Source: Blautia glucerasea (GTDB lineage: Bacteria; Bacillota; Clostridia; Lachnospirales; Lachnospiraceae). From it: a stretch of DNA of 64,000 bases. Positions 46,584-56,196 of the stretch are shown in pieces (within the stretch, counting starts at the first letter, position 1; each line of letters opens with the position of its first letter). Under the pieces are notes generated by a model. The model ran no database searches. It saw only the letters and a list, made by a program, of their open reading frames with translations, and was not told the origin of the DNA. Position numbers and translations under genes: made by a program. The DNA is taken from assembly GCF_020537505.1 (NCBI RefSeq), contig NZ_JAJBMO010000002.1:186001-250000 (forward strand). Direction: 5' to 3'.

Positions 46584-47159
46584 TTAAATTAATCCTGAAA
46601 ATCCGAAGAACGCAATTGCCATTAATCCAGCTGTCAGAAGAACGGTTGGGAATCCCTGGAATGATTCCGGGATATCGTTATAGGCAATTTTTTCACGGAT
46701 TCCTGCCATCAGTACAATAGAGATGGAGAAACCAAATGCTGTTGCAAAACCATTCACAGTACCTTCCAGGATGTTGTAATCCTTCTGCACATTTGTAAGA
46801 GCCACACCAAGGACTGCACAGTTCGTGGTGATTAGAGGCAGATACACACCAAGTGCTTTATACAGGGAAGGCATGCTCTTTTTCAGGAACATTTCTACAA
46901 ACTGCACCAGAGCCGCAATGATCAGAATGAACACGATGGTCTGAAGGTAAGTCAGATCCAGAGGCTGAAGGATCAGCTTGTAGATCACACTTGTAACAAA
47001 GGAGGACAGAGTGATTACGAAAATAACCGCACCACCCATACCAGCCGCAGTATCCGTGGTCTTAGAAACGCCAAGGAACGGGCAAAGCCCCATAAACTGG
47101 CTGAGGACTACGTTATTTACCAGCGCAGAGCTTACAATGATCAGTAATAATTCTTTCAT
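46584..47159 (-). CDS. rnfA: Rnf complex subunit A
   Basis: A 191-residue membrane protein with six hydrophobic helices: LLLIIVSSALVNNVVLSQFM, GLCPFLGVSKTTDTA and TTNCAVLGVAL are typical of RnfA. Two conserved cysteines in GLCPFLG and TNCAVLG hold a membrane [2Fe-2S] cluster in this family. It pairs with RnfE. It lies between rnfE and rnfB in the operon. Confidence 0.97.
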   Translation of the reverse strand: MKELLLIIVSSALVNNVVLSQFMGLCPFLGVSKTTDTAAGMGGAVIFVITLSSFVTSVIYKLILQPLDLTYLQTIVFILIIAALVQFVEMFLKKSMPSLYKALGVYLPLITTNCAVLGVALTNVQKDYNILEGTVNGFATAFGFSISIVLMAGIREKIAYNDIPESFQGFPTVLLTAGLMAIAFFGFSGLI

Positions 47160-47165
47160 CTTCTC

Positions 47166-47876
47166 TTACCCCCTTTTTCCTGAACACATGGAATTTCCGC
47201 AGGAAGCACAGCCGCCCTTGCAATCCGGATTGCTTGGATCAATGCCGCGCTTTGCAGCGCCAAGCTTGAATTTGTTCTGGATTGCAGATAAAAATGCAAG
47301 GACAAAGAATGCGCCAGGTGCAAGAATAAAGATAGTTACAGGCTCGTAACCCATTTTACCAGCTGCAGCGTCTGCAAGAGGAAGGATCTGTCTGCCGAAA
47401 ATGCTTCCGGCACCGATCAGTTCACGTACCGCACCAATGCAGGTGATACTTAAAGTAAATCCAAGTCCCATTCCAATACCATCAAAAAGTGAAGGGATTG
47501 GTTTATTCTTGGATGCATAAGCCTCTGCTCTTCCCAGGATGATACAGTTTACAACGATCAGCGGAATATAGATTCCAAGGGAAGCGTACAGGAATGGAAT
47601 AAATCCCTGAAGAAGCATCTGCACAATTGTTACAAAAGATGCTACCACCACGATATAAGCTGGCATACGCACACTGTCCGGAATAAAATTACGGAGCAGG
47701 GAAATCATCAGGTTGGATGCTGCCAGGATCACCGTTGTAGTAAGTCCCATTCCAATACCATTGATGGCAGATGTGGTGATTGCCAGTGTAGGACACATAC
47801 CAAGCATCAGCACAAAGGTAGGATTCTCTTTGATAATACCGTTTATCAGCCGTTCAGATGGTGTATTCTTTTTCAT
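47166..47876 (-). CDS. rnfE: Rnf complex subunit E
   Basis: A 236-residue membrane protein homologous to RnfA: ENPTFVLMLGMCPTLAITTS, IVVNCIILGRAEAYASKN and PSLFDGIGMGLGFTLSIT. Two conserved cysteines (MCPTLA, VNCIILGRAEA) match the RnfA ones. The C-terminus adds a Cys-rich tail (DCKGGCASCGNSMCSGKRG), which may be a metal site. Its start overlaps the rnfG stop. Confidence 0.97.
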   Translation of the reverse strand: MKKNTPSERLINGIIKENPTFVLMLGMCPTLAITTSAINGIGMGLTTTVILAASNLMISLLRNFIPDSVRMPAYIVVVASFVTIVQMLLQGFIPFLYASLGIYIPLIVVNCIILGRAEAYASKNKPIPSLFDGIGMGLGFTLSITCIGAVRELIGAGSIFGRQILPLADAAAGKMGYEPVTIFILAPGAFFVLAFLSAIQNKFKLGAAKRGIDPSNPDCKGGCASCGNSMCSGKRG

Positions 47877-48487
47877 TTCTGGCTGCCCCCTTTCTCATAA
47901 CGGAATGCGGCAAGTCCTGCATTGACGCCATTTGTCATGGCGTTTGTAGTGATTGTCGCGCCGCTTAAAGCGTCAATCTCATCCTCTGAGGTGGCACCAG
48001 TCTTTGTGTAGGTAAATTTCTCTACATTTTTATCCTTAAACTGATTCTTGAAATCATCTGTAGTTGCACGCATACCAAGACCGGCAGTCTCACTAATGGA
48101 CAAAATAGAGATTCCGTTCAGGGTTCCATCATCCCGGATTCCCATGGCAAACTGGATATCTCCGCCGTAGCCTTCTGCTGTGGTTACCGTAAACGCATAG
48201 CCCAGTTCATTGCCTGCATTATCCCTTGCCAGCATAACTTCGTCGATATTCTGGGCTGTGTAGCCGTTTTCATCCAGATAGCTTTCCAGATTGGCATCCT
48301 CACTGCTTACAACTGCCTCAAAACTTGCTGCATCAGCAAATACAGCCTTGTACGCCTCTTCTTTCTCCTTCGCCTGCTGGCTTGCGATAGGACCTGCTGT
48401 AATATCATTGACAAAGCCAAGAAGCAGTCCGGAAACCAGTGTGATTACGGTCAGCGCAAGAGTATCTTTCACGATCTTGTTTTTCAT
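47873..48487 (-). CDS. rnfG: Rnf complex subunit G (FMN-binding)
   Basis: A 204-residue protein with one N-terminal membrane helix (LALTVITLVSGLLLGFVNDI) and the FMN-binding domain. The flavin attachment motif is DALSGATITTNAM, where a Thr carries covalent FMN. A flavin-binding region with TVTTAEGYGGDIQFAMGI is present. It links cluster and flavin electron transfer. Its start overlaps the end of rnfD. Confidence 0.97.
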   Translation of the reverse strand: MKNKIVKDTLALTVITLVSGLLLGFVNDITAGPIASQQAKEKEEAYKAVFADAASFEAVVSSEDANLESYLDENGYTAQNIDEVMLARDNAGNELGYAFTVTTAEGYGGDIQFAMGIRDDGTLNGISILSISETAGLGMRATTDDFKNQFKDKNVEKFTYTKTGATSEDEIDALSGATITTNAMTNGVNAGLAAFRYEKGGSQK

Positions 48488-49464
48488 TTCTTCGCGCCTC
48501 CTTTTCCAAAAGCAACCGGGCGTGTGAAACGCTCAATCTGAGGTACCAGAAGGTTGCAGAAAATAATCGCATAGGAAACACCCTCTGCGGAAGCTCCGAA
48601 AATCCGGAAGATTCCGGTAAGAACACCAAGACAGACACCGTATACATACTGTCCCTTAGGTGTAATGGGGCTTGTCACATAATCCGTTGCCATAAACCAT
48701 GCACCCAGCATAAGCCCGCCGCCGCAAAGATGGGTAAGCAGATAATTTACATCAAAGCCCTTGCCGGAAGCAAGCATGTAAAGAATCACAAATACAGCAA
48801 AGCTACCGATATAGGTAAGCGGGATCCTTGCACTGATCACTTTGTAGCAAAGCAAAATTGCTGCGCCGATGAGGATGGCAATGACAGAAGTCTCACCAAT
48901 AGTTCCCTGGATATTACCAAAGATCAGGTTCTTGATGGGAACAGAAGAACCAGCTACAAAACCATGGTCCCGAAGCGCTGCCAGAGGGGTAGCTCCTGTT
49001 ACACCGTCAACAGCACCTTTAAAGCTGTCTGAGACAGAAAAATCTGTCATCTTTCCAGCAAAAGAAATCATAAGGAAGCAGCGGGCTGCAAGAGCCGGGT
49101 TCATAAAGTTCTGGCCAAGGCCGCCGAACAGCTGTTTTACCACAATAATTGCAAAAACACTGCCAAGTGCCGGAATCCAGATTGGAATTCCTGCAGGCAT
49201 ATTCATACCGATGAGGAGACCAGTTACCACAGCACTGAAATCCTTCACCGTATTTTTCTTGTGCATGAAATGGTCATATAACCACTCTGCAAGCACTGCA
49301 CTGCCGGTGGATACCACCAGGATGGCAAGTGCCTTTAATCCATAATTATAAACTCCCACAATGGCAGCAGGCAAAAGTGCGATGGTAACCAGCTGCATGA
49401 TCTTTGCAGTGGTCATCCTTGCCCGCACATGGGGATTAGATGATACATTTAACATTTGTTCCAT
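48484..49464 (-). CDS. rnfD: Rnf complex subunit D
   Basis: A 326-residue membrane protein with about nine helices: MLNVSSNPHVRARMTTAKIM, PALAARCFLMISFAG and HLCGGGLMLGAWFMATDYVT. The covalent FMN motif is DGVTGATPLA. The family is related to NqrB. It forms the ion path together with RnfA/E/G. It follows rnfC by about 17 bases. Confidence 0.97.
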   Translation of the reverse strand: MEQMLNVSSNPHVRARMTTAKIMQLVTIALLPAAIVGVYNYGLKALAILVVSTGSAVLAEWLYDHFMHKKNTVKDFSAVVTGLLIGMNMPAGIPIWIPALGSVFAIIVVKQLFGGLGQNFMNPALAARCFLMISFAGKMTDFSVSDSFKGAVDGVTGATPLAALRDHGFVAGSSVPIKNLIFGNIQGTIGETSVIAILIGAAILLCYKVISARIPLTYIGSFAVFVILYMLASGKGFDVNYLLTHLCGGGLMLGAWFMATDYVTSPITPKGQYVYGVCLGVLTGIFRIFGASAEGVSYAIIFCNLLVPQIERFTRPVAFGKGGAKK

Positions 49465-49481
49465 TCGTTTCTTCCCCCTTA

Positions 49482-50801
49482 TTATTTCTTCTTCCTGCTT
49501 GCCAGCACCATTTTACGCATGGACTTGATGCTCTGGGTCAGCGGGCGTTTGGCTGGGCAGATATAACTGCAGCAGCCACACTCACAGCATTCCATTCCGT
49601 CGAATTTCTGGAAATTCTCCATATCTCCGCGCTGTGCAAAGGTGGCAAGTCTTGCCGGGATCACATGTCCCGGACAGACGCTTACGCAGCGTCCACAATT
49701 AATGCAGGCGGTCTCCTCTTCTTTCGCATCGGATACCGGATCGCTCTGCATACACAGAAGGGAAGAAGAAGTCTTCACACACGGTACATGAAGATCATAC
49801 ATAGCAAATCCCATCATAGGACCGCCGGAAATCACTTTACCGGCATGTTCCTTCAGTCCACCGGCTGCGTCGATCAGTTCGGCCATATCCGTTCCTGTAC
49901 AGACTTCAAAATGTGCCGGATGATTGATTCCTTTACCGGTTACTGTGAAAATTCGCTTCATAATCGGCCTTCCAAGTGCCACTGCATCGTAAATACTGCA
50001 AATTGTCTCAACATTATCTACAATACATCCAGCATCTGCTGGAAGCATGGAGGAATTGATCTCTCTTCCTGTCACCGCATAAATCAGGGTACGCTCACCA
50101 CCCTGCGGGTATTTGGTTATCATTTCCTTTACTTCGATATTCGGGACACCAGCTGTCAGCTCTTTCATCTTGGCAATACAGTCCGGCTTATTGTCCTCAA
50201 TGCAGATACAGCCCTTTGCATTTTGAAAAAGGCCTACTACAATCTTCAGGCCTTCCACAACCTTCTCTGGCTGGTCCATCATACGCCTGTAATCACTTGT
50301 CAGATAAGGCTCGCACTCTGCACCATTTACCAGTATGTACTCGATTTTGTCTGGTTCCTTAGGAGAGAGCTTCACATGTGTGGGGAAGCCTGCACCTCCA
50401 AGTCCTACTACGCCGCCATCGCGGATTCTTCCGATAATCTCTTCACGGGTGAGATCCGCCGGGTTTGCCGGAGAAAATTCCGTCTCCTCATATAATCCGT
50501 CATTTTCCACAATAATGGAATCTACCATGCTTCCGGTAGCTGTAAGACGTTTCTCGATACCTGTTACCGTACCGGATACAGAAGCATGAACAGGGGCAGA
50601 CACAAATCCGCCTGCTTCTGCGATCATCTGTCCTGCCAGCACGCGGTCACCTTTTGCAACCACTGGCTTCGCCGGAGCACCAATATGCTGGGACAATGGG
50701 TATGCCAGATCAGCCTTGGGGAGATATTTCTCCACCGGGCAGTCCTTTGACATTTCTTTCCCCTCGAAGGGGTGTACGCCTCCTTTAAAAGTTAATCGCA
50801 C
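49482..50801 (-). CDS. rnfC: Rnf complex subunit C (NADH-binding)
   Basis: GTG start at 50801 (439 aa), with AAGGCGGTG upstream. The sequence has the NADH/FMN domain (VVGLGGAGFPTHVKLSPKEP) and two ferredoxin-type clusters, CINCGRCVSVCP and CCECGCCSYICP, toward the C-terminus. RnfC passes electrons to NAD+. It is the first gene of the C-D-G-E-A-B operon, an order typical of clostridia. The gap upstream to 51028 holds no clear promoter. Confidence 0.97.
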   Translation of the reverse strand: MRLTFKGGVHPFEGKEMSKDCPVEKYLPKADLAYPLSQHIGAPAKPVVAKGDRVLAGQMIAEAGGFVSAPVHASVSGTVTGIEKRLTATGSMVDSIIVENDGLYEETEFSPANPADLTREEIIGRIRDGGVVGLGGAGFPTHVKLSPKEPDKIEYILVNGAECEPYLTSDYRRMMDQPEKVVEGLKIVVGLFQNAKGCICIEDNKPDCIAKMKELTAGVPNIEVKEMITKYPQGGERTLIYAVTGREINSSMLPADAGCIVDNVETICSIYDAVALGRPIMKRIFTVTGKGINHPAHFEVCTGTDMAELIDAAGGLKEHAGKVISGGPMMGFAMYDLHVPCVKTSSSLLCMQSDPVSDAKEEETACINCGRCVSVCPGHVIPARLATFAQRGDMENFQKFDGMECCECGCCSYICPAKRPLTQSIKSMRKMVLASRKKK

Positions 50802-51028
50802 TAATATTCACCGCCTTTATAGTATTGATTACTGACTCTTTTGTCCGCAGCAACCTGATTTTTTGTCTGCTTTGATATTTATATTTTATTTTACTTTTGT
50901 CTGGATAATAGATTGCTTACTGCTCACAGCTGGCGCATAACGCCCTGCAAAATATTCTATAAGCAGTTTGCAGTTCTTACTGCCTGCCCTCACAGCTTTT
51001 GTATGCACTATAAGGGCAGTTTTTTCAT

Positions 51029-51919
51029 TTATTCCGCGTCTGTACCCTTCCTGCCGGATTTCTTCTTTCTATGGATCTTATATCCACGGTTCAGATTGGG
51101 ATATGCCTTTACAAAACGCTGCATATTATAGCTGACTTTTCCAGCCATAGCCACTTTGCGTTTCTGAAGTTCTTCGGAAATATCGCTCATCATACCAGCT
51201 CTCTTCTCTTCCAGTTCCTTGATCAGGGCAATGTCATCAAAACGTCCACGCTGGCTCTCCAGCTGTTTCTTGATCTTCTCTCTGGAAAGGCCACTGCTCT
51301 CTTCCAGCTTCTCCATCTTCTCACGTGCCTGTACAAGCAGCTCCACACGCATCTGATCCAGAGCCTGCTCCCATGCAGGAATACGTTCGTGAATATGGAA
51401 AGCTGCTGCTGCGGAAAAAGCGAAATCCACAATATAGACCACCGTGATCACACATACGGCAATCTCACCGGTTCTTCTGGAATACAGCTCTGTAAAATCC
51501 GAAACCATCGGATGAAGTACCTTAAAAAGTCCTACTGTAAATAAGCCCCAGCCAAGGGAACAGCCGAGACAGATACGTCCCTGAAAATTAAATTTTTTAT
51601 CGCTGTAATCCCACCAGGACGTATGGAAGATATTTTCCATCAATACGGCGGTCACATATTCCAGTACAGTGGCCACTACAATCCCCCCCACAAACAAAAA
51701 CAGCAGATTGTCACTGATAGGAAGAAGGATCATGTACACAGCAAGTGCACCGCAGCCGTAAATAGTACATAAAGGGCCATTGATAAAGCCTCTGTTTATC
51801 AGCTTGCCCTTTCGTACTGACACGTAGCAGGTTTCCCACAGCCATCCAAGAAAACTGTATATGTAAAACCAGTTGGCGATGTGATAAAAATCCACTCCGT
51901 TAATTGCCAAATCCCACAT
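51029..51919 (-). CDS. CmpB-type putative ABC transporter permease
   Basis: A 296-residue protein with one PF06541 domain: ANWFYIYSFLGWLWETCYVS, then NRGFINGPLCTIYGCGALAV and a WWDYSDKKFNFQG motif, in about five helices (residues 1-190). A long charged coiled tail follows (about 195-296: REKMEKLEESSGLSREKIKK) and ends in a basic KIHRKKKSGRKG. The tail is absent from the duplicated relative at 44244. The role is unknown; the tail could bind a partner or nucleic acid. Confidence 0.82.
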   Translation of the reverse strand: MWDLAINGVDFYHIANWFYIYSFLGWLWETCYVSVRKGKLINRGFINGPLCTIYGCGALAVYMILLPISDNLLFLFVGGIVVATVLEYVTAVLMENIFHTSWWDYSDKKFNFQGRICLGCSLGWGLFTVGLFKVLHPMVSDFTELYSRRTGEIAVCVITVVYIVDFAFSAAAAFHIHERIPAWEQALDQMRVELLVQAREKMEKLEESSGLSREKIKKQLESQRGRFDDIALIKELEEKRAGMMSDISEELQKRKVAMAGKVSYNMQRFVKAYPNLNRGYKIHRKKKSGRKGTDAE

Positions 51920-52123
51920 ATATTTCTCCTTTTCTTTTTATCAGGTTCCAAGTTTAAATGTTTTCTCAAACAACCCTGACAACATTTTGAACTTTTGGAC
52001 CTGGTGTTTATATATTCTGACTATTCTACGAATTCTACTATACAACATTTTGTAAAAAAATTCACTACCTAAAAGGAAAAAAATTGTGTATAATTGAATA
52101 CAATCAATGAAAGGAGTATAAGC

Positions 52124-53146
52124 ATGTTGATTGTTAAAAAAATGCCGATTTTACAAGGTTTTCCAGCCTTTGAGACTGTTAAAATTTTGTCTGGAAACAG
52201 CACAGATGATGTCAATTTTTCACCTCTGTTTTATGATATTGAGACCACTGGATTAGGACGAAATTCTTCTTTTTTGTATTTAATTGGCGCAATTTGCTAT
52301 AAAGAGGGCTCCTGGCAGCTGTATCAATGGCTTGCCCCTGATTTTCGGGAGGAAAAAGCATTATTGGAGATATTTTCAGAATTTATAAAAAATTTCAGCT
52401 GCACCATTCAGTATAATGGAGATTCCTTTGACCAGCCCTATCTGCAGGCCCGCTGCAAATTTCATGGACTTCCCGATCCTTTTGAGGGGATTCCTTCTTT
52501 CGACTTATATAAAGTATTGCGTCCCCTGAAAGGATTTCTAAAGCTTCCCGGACTAAAGCAGGAACAGATGGAGGCCTTTCTCGGAGAACAGAAACGGGTT
52601 TACTGCAATGGCGGTGAATGTATCAGAATCTATAAAAAATATATGGCACATAGAGGACAGGCAGACCTGGATACTGTTATGGGACACAACATGGAAGATC
52701 TCCTGGGGCTTGGAGGTGTATTTAAGATGTTGGGATACCTTACCCTTAAGAATGGAATGTTTGATGTAAACGGAACTGATTTTGACGGAGAAAATCTTAT
52801 TTTGCAAATGAAGCTGCACAATAGCCTGCCTGCTGCATTTTCCAACAGTACAGAAGAGTTTTATATTACCGGACAGGAAAATCTGGTAAGCCTGTTAGTA
52901 AAACCTGTAAATGGCCGTATTCGTCAATATTACAGCAATTATAAAAGTTATGATTATCTTCCGGGAGAAGACATGGCAGTTCCAAAATCCATCAGTCAAT
53001 TTATGGAAAAAGGGCTGAAACAATCAGCAACAAGGGAGACCTGCTATACCTGGTTCCCCTGCTCCAAAGAATTTCTGGAAAATACAGAAAAACAAAGACA
53101 ATATTTGATACATACTCTTGAATATCTTTTCTGGAAACTAAAATAG
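52124..53146 (+). CDS. Ribonuclease H-like exonuclease, YprB family
   Basis: Start at 52124 (340 aa) with AAAGGAG; the frame is open to 52094. The N-terminal half has a DEDD exonuclease pattern: FYDIETTGLGRNSSFLYLIG carries the first Asp-Glu pair, then TIQYNGDSFDQPYL and DTVMGHNMEDLLGL. This matches B. subtilis YprB, a 3'-5' nuclease-like protein. The C-terminal part (about 225-340) is not characterised. It stands alone on the plus strand, divergent from the CmpB-like gene, and ends in a strong terminator. Confidence 0.9.
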   Translation: MLIVKKMPILQGFPAFETVKILSGNSTDDVNFSPLFYDIETTGLGRNSSFLYLIGAICYKEGSWQLYQWLAPDFREEKALLEIFSEFIKNFSCTIQYNGDSFDQPYLQARCKFHGLPDPFEGIPSFDLYKVLRPLKGFLKLPGLKQEQMEAFLGEQKRVYCNGGECIRIYKKYMAHRGQADLDTVMGHNMEDLLGLGGVFKMLGYLTLKNGMFDVNGTDFDGENLILQMKLHNSLPAAFSNSTEEFYITGQENLVSLLVKPVNGRIRQYYSNYKSYDYLPGEDMAVPKSISQFMEKGLKQSATRETCYTWFPCSKEFLENTEKQRQYLIHTLEYLFWKLK

Positions 53147-53158
53147 TCCCACTATACA

Positions 53159-53210
53159 CAAAGAGTATTTCATTTCCCCTGATCAGAGGATCTGAAATAC
53201 TCTTTTCTTT
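53159..53210 (+). terminator. Terminator of the YprB-like gene
   Basis: AAAGAGTATTTCA (53159-53171) pairs perfectly with TGAAATACTCTTT (53192-53204), followed by TCTTTT. Confidence 0.9.
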
Positions 53211-53288
53211 TACAGATCCCACTTCTGATCTGTCTTTATCTTGTCAGTCTGACAACTGTATTTCTGCAATACAGCAATGCTTCGCTCT

Positions 53289-54287
53289 TTACTGGGCGGT
53301 ATCTGTACTGCTGTCCGCAGAATTATCAGTGGAGGTATCTGTAGTAGTATCTGCTGATGTGCTCTCATCAGTTCCAGACATGATCTTACTCAGTTCATCG
53401 ATCATCTCGTCATCCTTCAGTCTGAACTTAACCTCCACACGACGGGAAGCTTCTTTATCTACATTTCCATCTGCGTCCAGAATCGGGTTCGCCATAGAAT
53501 GTCCATTTACAGTAAGGTAATCCTGAAGGTCAAGGCTCTGATCTTCTGTCAGGAACTCACCCTGAATATCCAGAAGGTACTGTGCAACTGCAAGAGAACG
53601 CTGCTGGGATAATTCCAGGTTATATGCGTAATCCCCATCTGTATCCGTATAACCATCAATAATGATCTCAGCGAGATAATTCTTATAGGTATCCTCCATC
53701 AATACTTTACAGTAGATCGGAAGTACATTTCGAAGAGCCGCCTTACCTGCATCTGTAAGCTCTGACTCATCTACATCAAACAATACACTGGCGTCCAATG
53801 TCATCGCTCCCGTCTGGGCATCCAGATTCACATTAATATTATTTTTCTGGAATTCCTGCTGAAGCGCCTCTACAACCTCTGCTTTGACACCGATAATATT
53901 ATCGATCTTGGTCTGCTGCTGGGTTAGCAATGTGGTTTTCTCATCCAGATCTGTCTGCTGCTGGTCCAGAAGCGCCTGCTGTTCTTTCAGCTTTGCTTCC
54001 TGCTCGGCAAGAGTCTGAGCCAACGCCGTCAGCTTCTCATCTCTGGTCTTAATGGCGCCTTCCTGTTCATCAATGGTATTCTGCTTGGCAAGAAGATCAG
54101 CTGTATACTCTGCCTGCAAAGCCAGCTTCTCATCTCTCTCCTGAATACTCTCGTCATAGCTCTTCTGAGCCTGGAAAAGTGTCAATGACATGATCAGTAT
54201 GAAAAGAAGCAGAACGCCAGCCATAACATCGGAATAAGAACGCCATACATTAAAGCCCCCATCCCCTGATTTTCTTTTTTTGCGCAT
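53289..54287 (-). CDS. MotB/OmpA-like protein (ZorB-like partner)
   Basis: A 332-residue protein. The single membrane helix (SYSDVMAGVLLLFILIMSLT) starts with an Asp in SDVMAG, as in MotB and ZorB, where it carries protons. A long coiled coil follows (about 35-125, rich in Gln, Glu, Leu), then an OmpA peptidoglycan-binding domain (ILFDVDESELTDAGKAALRN is the form seen as VLFDVDESELTDAGK). The C-terminus is a Ser/Thr/Asp-rich tail. It pairs with the MotA/ExbB-like protein just upstream. Confidence 0.87.
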   Translation of the reverse strand: MRKKRKSGDGGFNVWRSYSDVMAGVLLLFILIMSLTLFQAQKSYDESIQERDEKLALQAEYTADLLAKQNTIDEQEGAIKTRDEKLTALAQTLAEQEAKLKEQQALLDQQQTDLDEKTTLLTQQQTKIDNIIGVKAEVVEALQQEFQKNNINVNLDAQTGAMTLDASVLFDVDESELTDAGKAALRNVLPIYCKVLMEDTYKNYLAEIIIDGYTDTDGDYAYNLELSQQRSLAVAQYLLDIQGEFLTEDQSLDLQDYLTVNGHSMANPILDADGNVDKEASRRVEVKFRLKDDEMIDELSKIMSGTDESTSADTTTDTSTDNSADSSTDTAQ

Positions 54288-54299
54288 GTCTATCTCCTC

Positions 54300-55922
54300 T
54301 TATCTGAATAAGCCAAATTTTCCTTTCTGTGCTGCTTTGGAAAGCTCTTTCATATTCTTATTGATCTCCTCCAGAAGAGCCTGCTGTCCTTCATTCTGCT
54401 GGGCAATCAGATTGCCAAGTTTGTCTATGGAATCATTTCGTCCGCTTGCAATCAAGGATACGTCTCTGGTATTGGCAGCGGTCACCTCACTAAGAAGCTT
54501 GCGTACCTGCTCCATAGTCTTATAGGAAAGTCTCTGATACTGGGCAAAATCTTCCATTTGAGCAGTAAACTCTTCTGCCATTTTCTGATTGGCGCGAATC
54601 AGATCTGCACTTGCCTGACCGGTAGCTCCCACTTTCTCAATGGATGCTGCGGCTGTCTCAACATATTTCTGCATAGCCTGGTTGCAGGCAACCCAGAACT
54701 TGGCTGCAGACTTCTCTGCATCCTTCAGGTAATCCACAACATGCTGGTAATCCTGCTGCTGCATTTTCTGGATTTCCTGATTCTCGGAAAGGATCCGGTT
54801 GGCAGTAGACATGTACCGGGTCTGCATACCGCCCATCTCTTTTACCATATCCGTAATTGCTTTGTCCTGCTTGTCATAGGTCTCCGTAAGCTTCTGGCTC
54901 ATAGTCTGATACATGGCAGACGTATAAGCGGTGTTCTCCTTCTGTGCCTTCTTTAACTGATCCAGAGCCACATTGAAATCACGGAACTGCAGATGGAAGG
55001 AATTGTTCATCTGTTTCAGGAACTCATCCGAAATCTCCCGGATTGCGTCTTCCTGGCATCTGGTTACGGAAGCCACCAGCATATCCAGAGAATCATTCAT
55101 CTTCTGGAACGTAGGTGTGATTACTTTCTCAAAGCTGTCTGCCATCTGAACAGAAAACTGCTCTGCCATCTGTTTCATGGCACTTGTCTGCAGCTTCTGG
55201 CTTGCAAGAAGCAGGTTCCTGGATTCGTTCTCTGCAGTAGGCATTACGTAAGAATGAAATTTCTCAAGAAATGCCTGAAGTTCCTCTGTCATGGAGGAAT
55301 ACTCTCCCTTCATGCCAAAGGTATAAATAATCGAAAATGAAATACCGTAAATAGAAGTAAGAAACGCAACCTTGATGCCCTCTACCAGTGCTGCCACGGA
55401 AGAAGTCATGGCACTGTAGTCTGTAGGCTGGAAATCACGAAGTCCCCAGACCAGTCCAAGGAAGGTTCCAAGAATACCAAGGCTGGTGAAAATATCCGGC
55501 ACCATTTCCAGAAGCTTCTTATGTACATGGATATCAAGCTCATCTTCATTAATAAATTCCTCGATATCTCCAAGTCCCTCTTTACTATTATTAATGCTGT
55601 CTGTAAAACTGTCCATCTTCTGGTCCAGATACTTATCATCGAACAGCTCACCCAGATAGGTCAGATTCTTCGGATCTGTCTTACCCGGAGTCTTGAACAT
55701 ACCATTCAATTCCTCTACTGCTCTGTGAAAAGCAGTGCTAAGGTTATTCATTCGGAACATTCCGCCAAACATTGCGATCATATACAGAACTGCAATCACC
55801 GCCAGAAATACAAAGTTATAAATCGTAGACGATAAATTCCCCCTGCCTGCAAATAAAGTCAAAGCAGTGGTGCCTGCAAGAACCGCAACAAACAATATAG
55901 AATGTGTAATTTTTTTCTTCAT
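54300..55922 (-). CDS. MotA/TolQ/ExbB-family proton channel protein (ZorA-like)
   Basis: Start at 55922 (540 aa), with GGGGAGGC upstream. Two helices lie near the N-terminus (HSILFVAVLAGTTALTLFAG, VFLAVIAVLYMIAMFGG). The channel motif is VPDIFTSLGILGTFLGLVWG and GIKVAFLTSIYGISFSIIY, at about 155-225. The C-terminal 300 residues form a long coiled coil, as in ZorA. A 12-base gap to the MotB/OmpA-like gene supports an operon. No ZorC, ZorD or ZorE gene is beside it, so it is not a full Zorya system as known. Confidence 0.88.
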   Translation of the reverse strand: MKKKITHSILFVAVLAGTTALTLFAGRGNLSSTIYNFVFLAVIAVLYMIAMFGGMFRMNNLSTAFHRAVEELNGMFKTPGKTDPKNLTYLGELFDDKYLDQKMDSFTDSINNSKEGLGDIEEFINEDELDIHVHKKLLEMVPDIFTSLGILGTFLGLVWGLRDFQPTDYSAMTSSVAALVEGIKVAFLTSIYGISFSIIYTFGMKGEYSSMTEELQAFLEKFHSYVMPTAENESRNLLLASQKLQTSAMKQMAEQFSVQMADSFEKVITPTFQKMNDSLDMLVASVTRCQEDAIREISDEFLKQMNNSFHLQFRDFNVALDQLKKAQKENTAYTSAMYQTMSQKLTETYDKQDKAITDMVKEMGGMQTRYMSTANRILSENQEIQKMQQQDYQHVVDYLKDAEKSAAKFWVACNQAMQKYVETAAASIEKVGATGQASADLIRANQKMAEEFTAQMEDFAQYQRLSYKTMEQVRKLLSEVTAANTRDVSLIASGRNDSIDKLGNLIAQQNEGQQALLEEINKNMKELSKAAQKGKFGLFR

Positions 55923-56111
55923 TGTCTGCCTCCCCATTTGTATTTTCACAAAACACACATGTCGCCTTCGGCGGCATCACCATATACGAAAGTCAGCTGT
56001 CCTATGTCTTAGAAACCGTACACAGCCTGCTTCTTTGGTGCATTTTGTGAATTTTCCATTAATAGTGGTACATTTTTTATCATAATATCACAATTATTAT
56101 CCAATAACAAG

Positions 56112-56174
56112 AAAAAAACATACCCCTGGTCAGTAAAAAGAAGCTTTTCACAGCTTTTTCACATAACCAGGGGA
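56112..56174 (-). terminator. Terminator after the histidine-phosphatase gene
   Basis: On the minus strand CCCCTGGT (56166-56173) pairs with ACCAGGGG (56123-56130) across a 35-base loop, followed by TATGTTTTTTTC. It lies 23 bases after the stop codon. Confidence 0.8.
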
Positions 56175-56196
56175 TATTATAGCACATCATTCAATT

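Noticed and set aside
51000..51028. Plus-strand terminator between rnfC and the CmpB-like gene
   Set aside because: A hairpin with T-run points right (about 50984-51026), but no plus-strand gene precedes it, so I do not list it as a terminator.
53289..55922. Complete Zorya defence system
   Set aside because: Only the ZorAB-like pair is present; no ZorC, ZorD or ZorE gene is adjacent.
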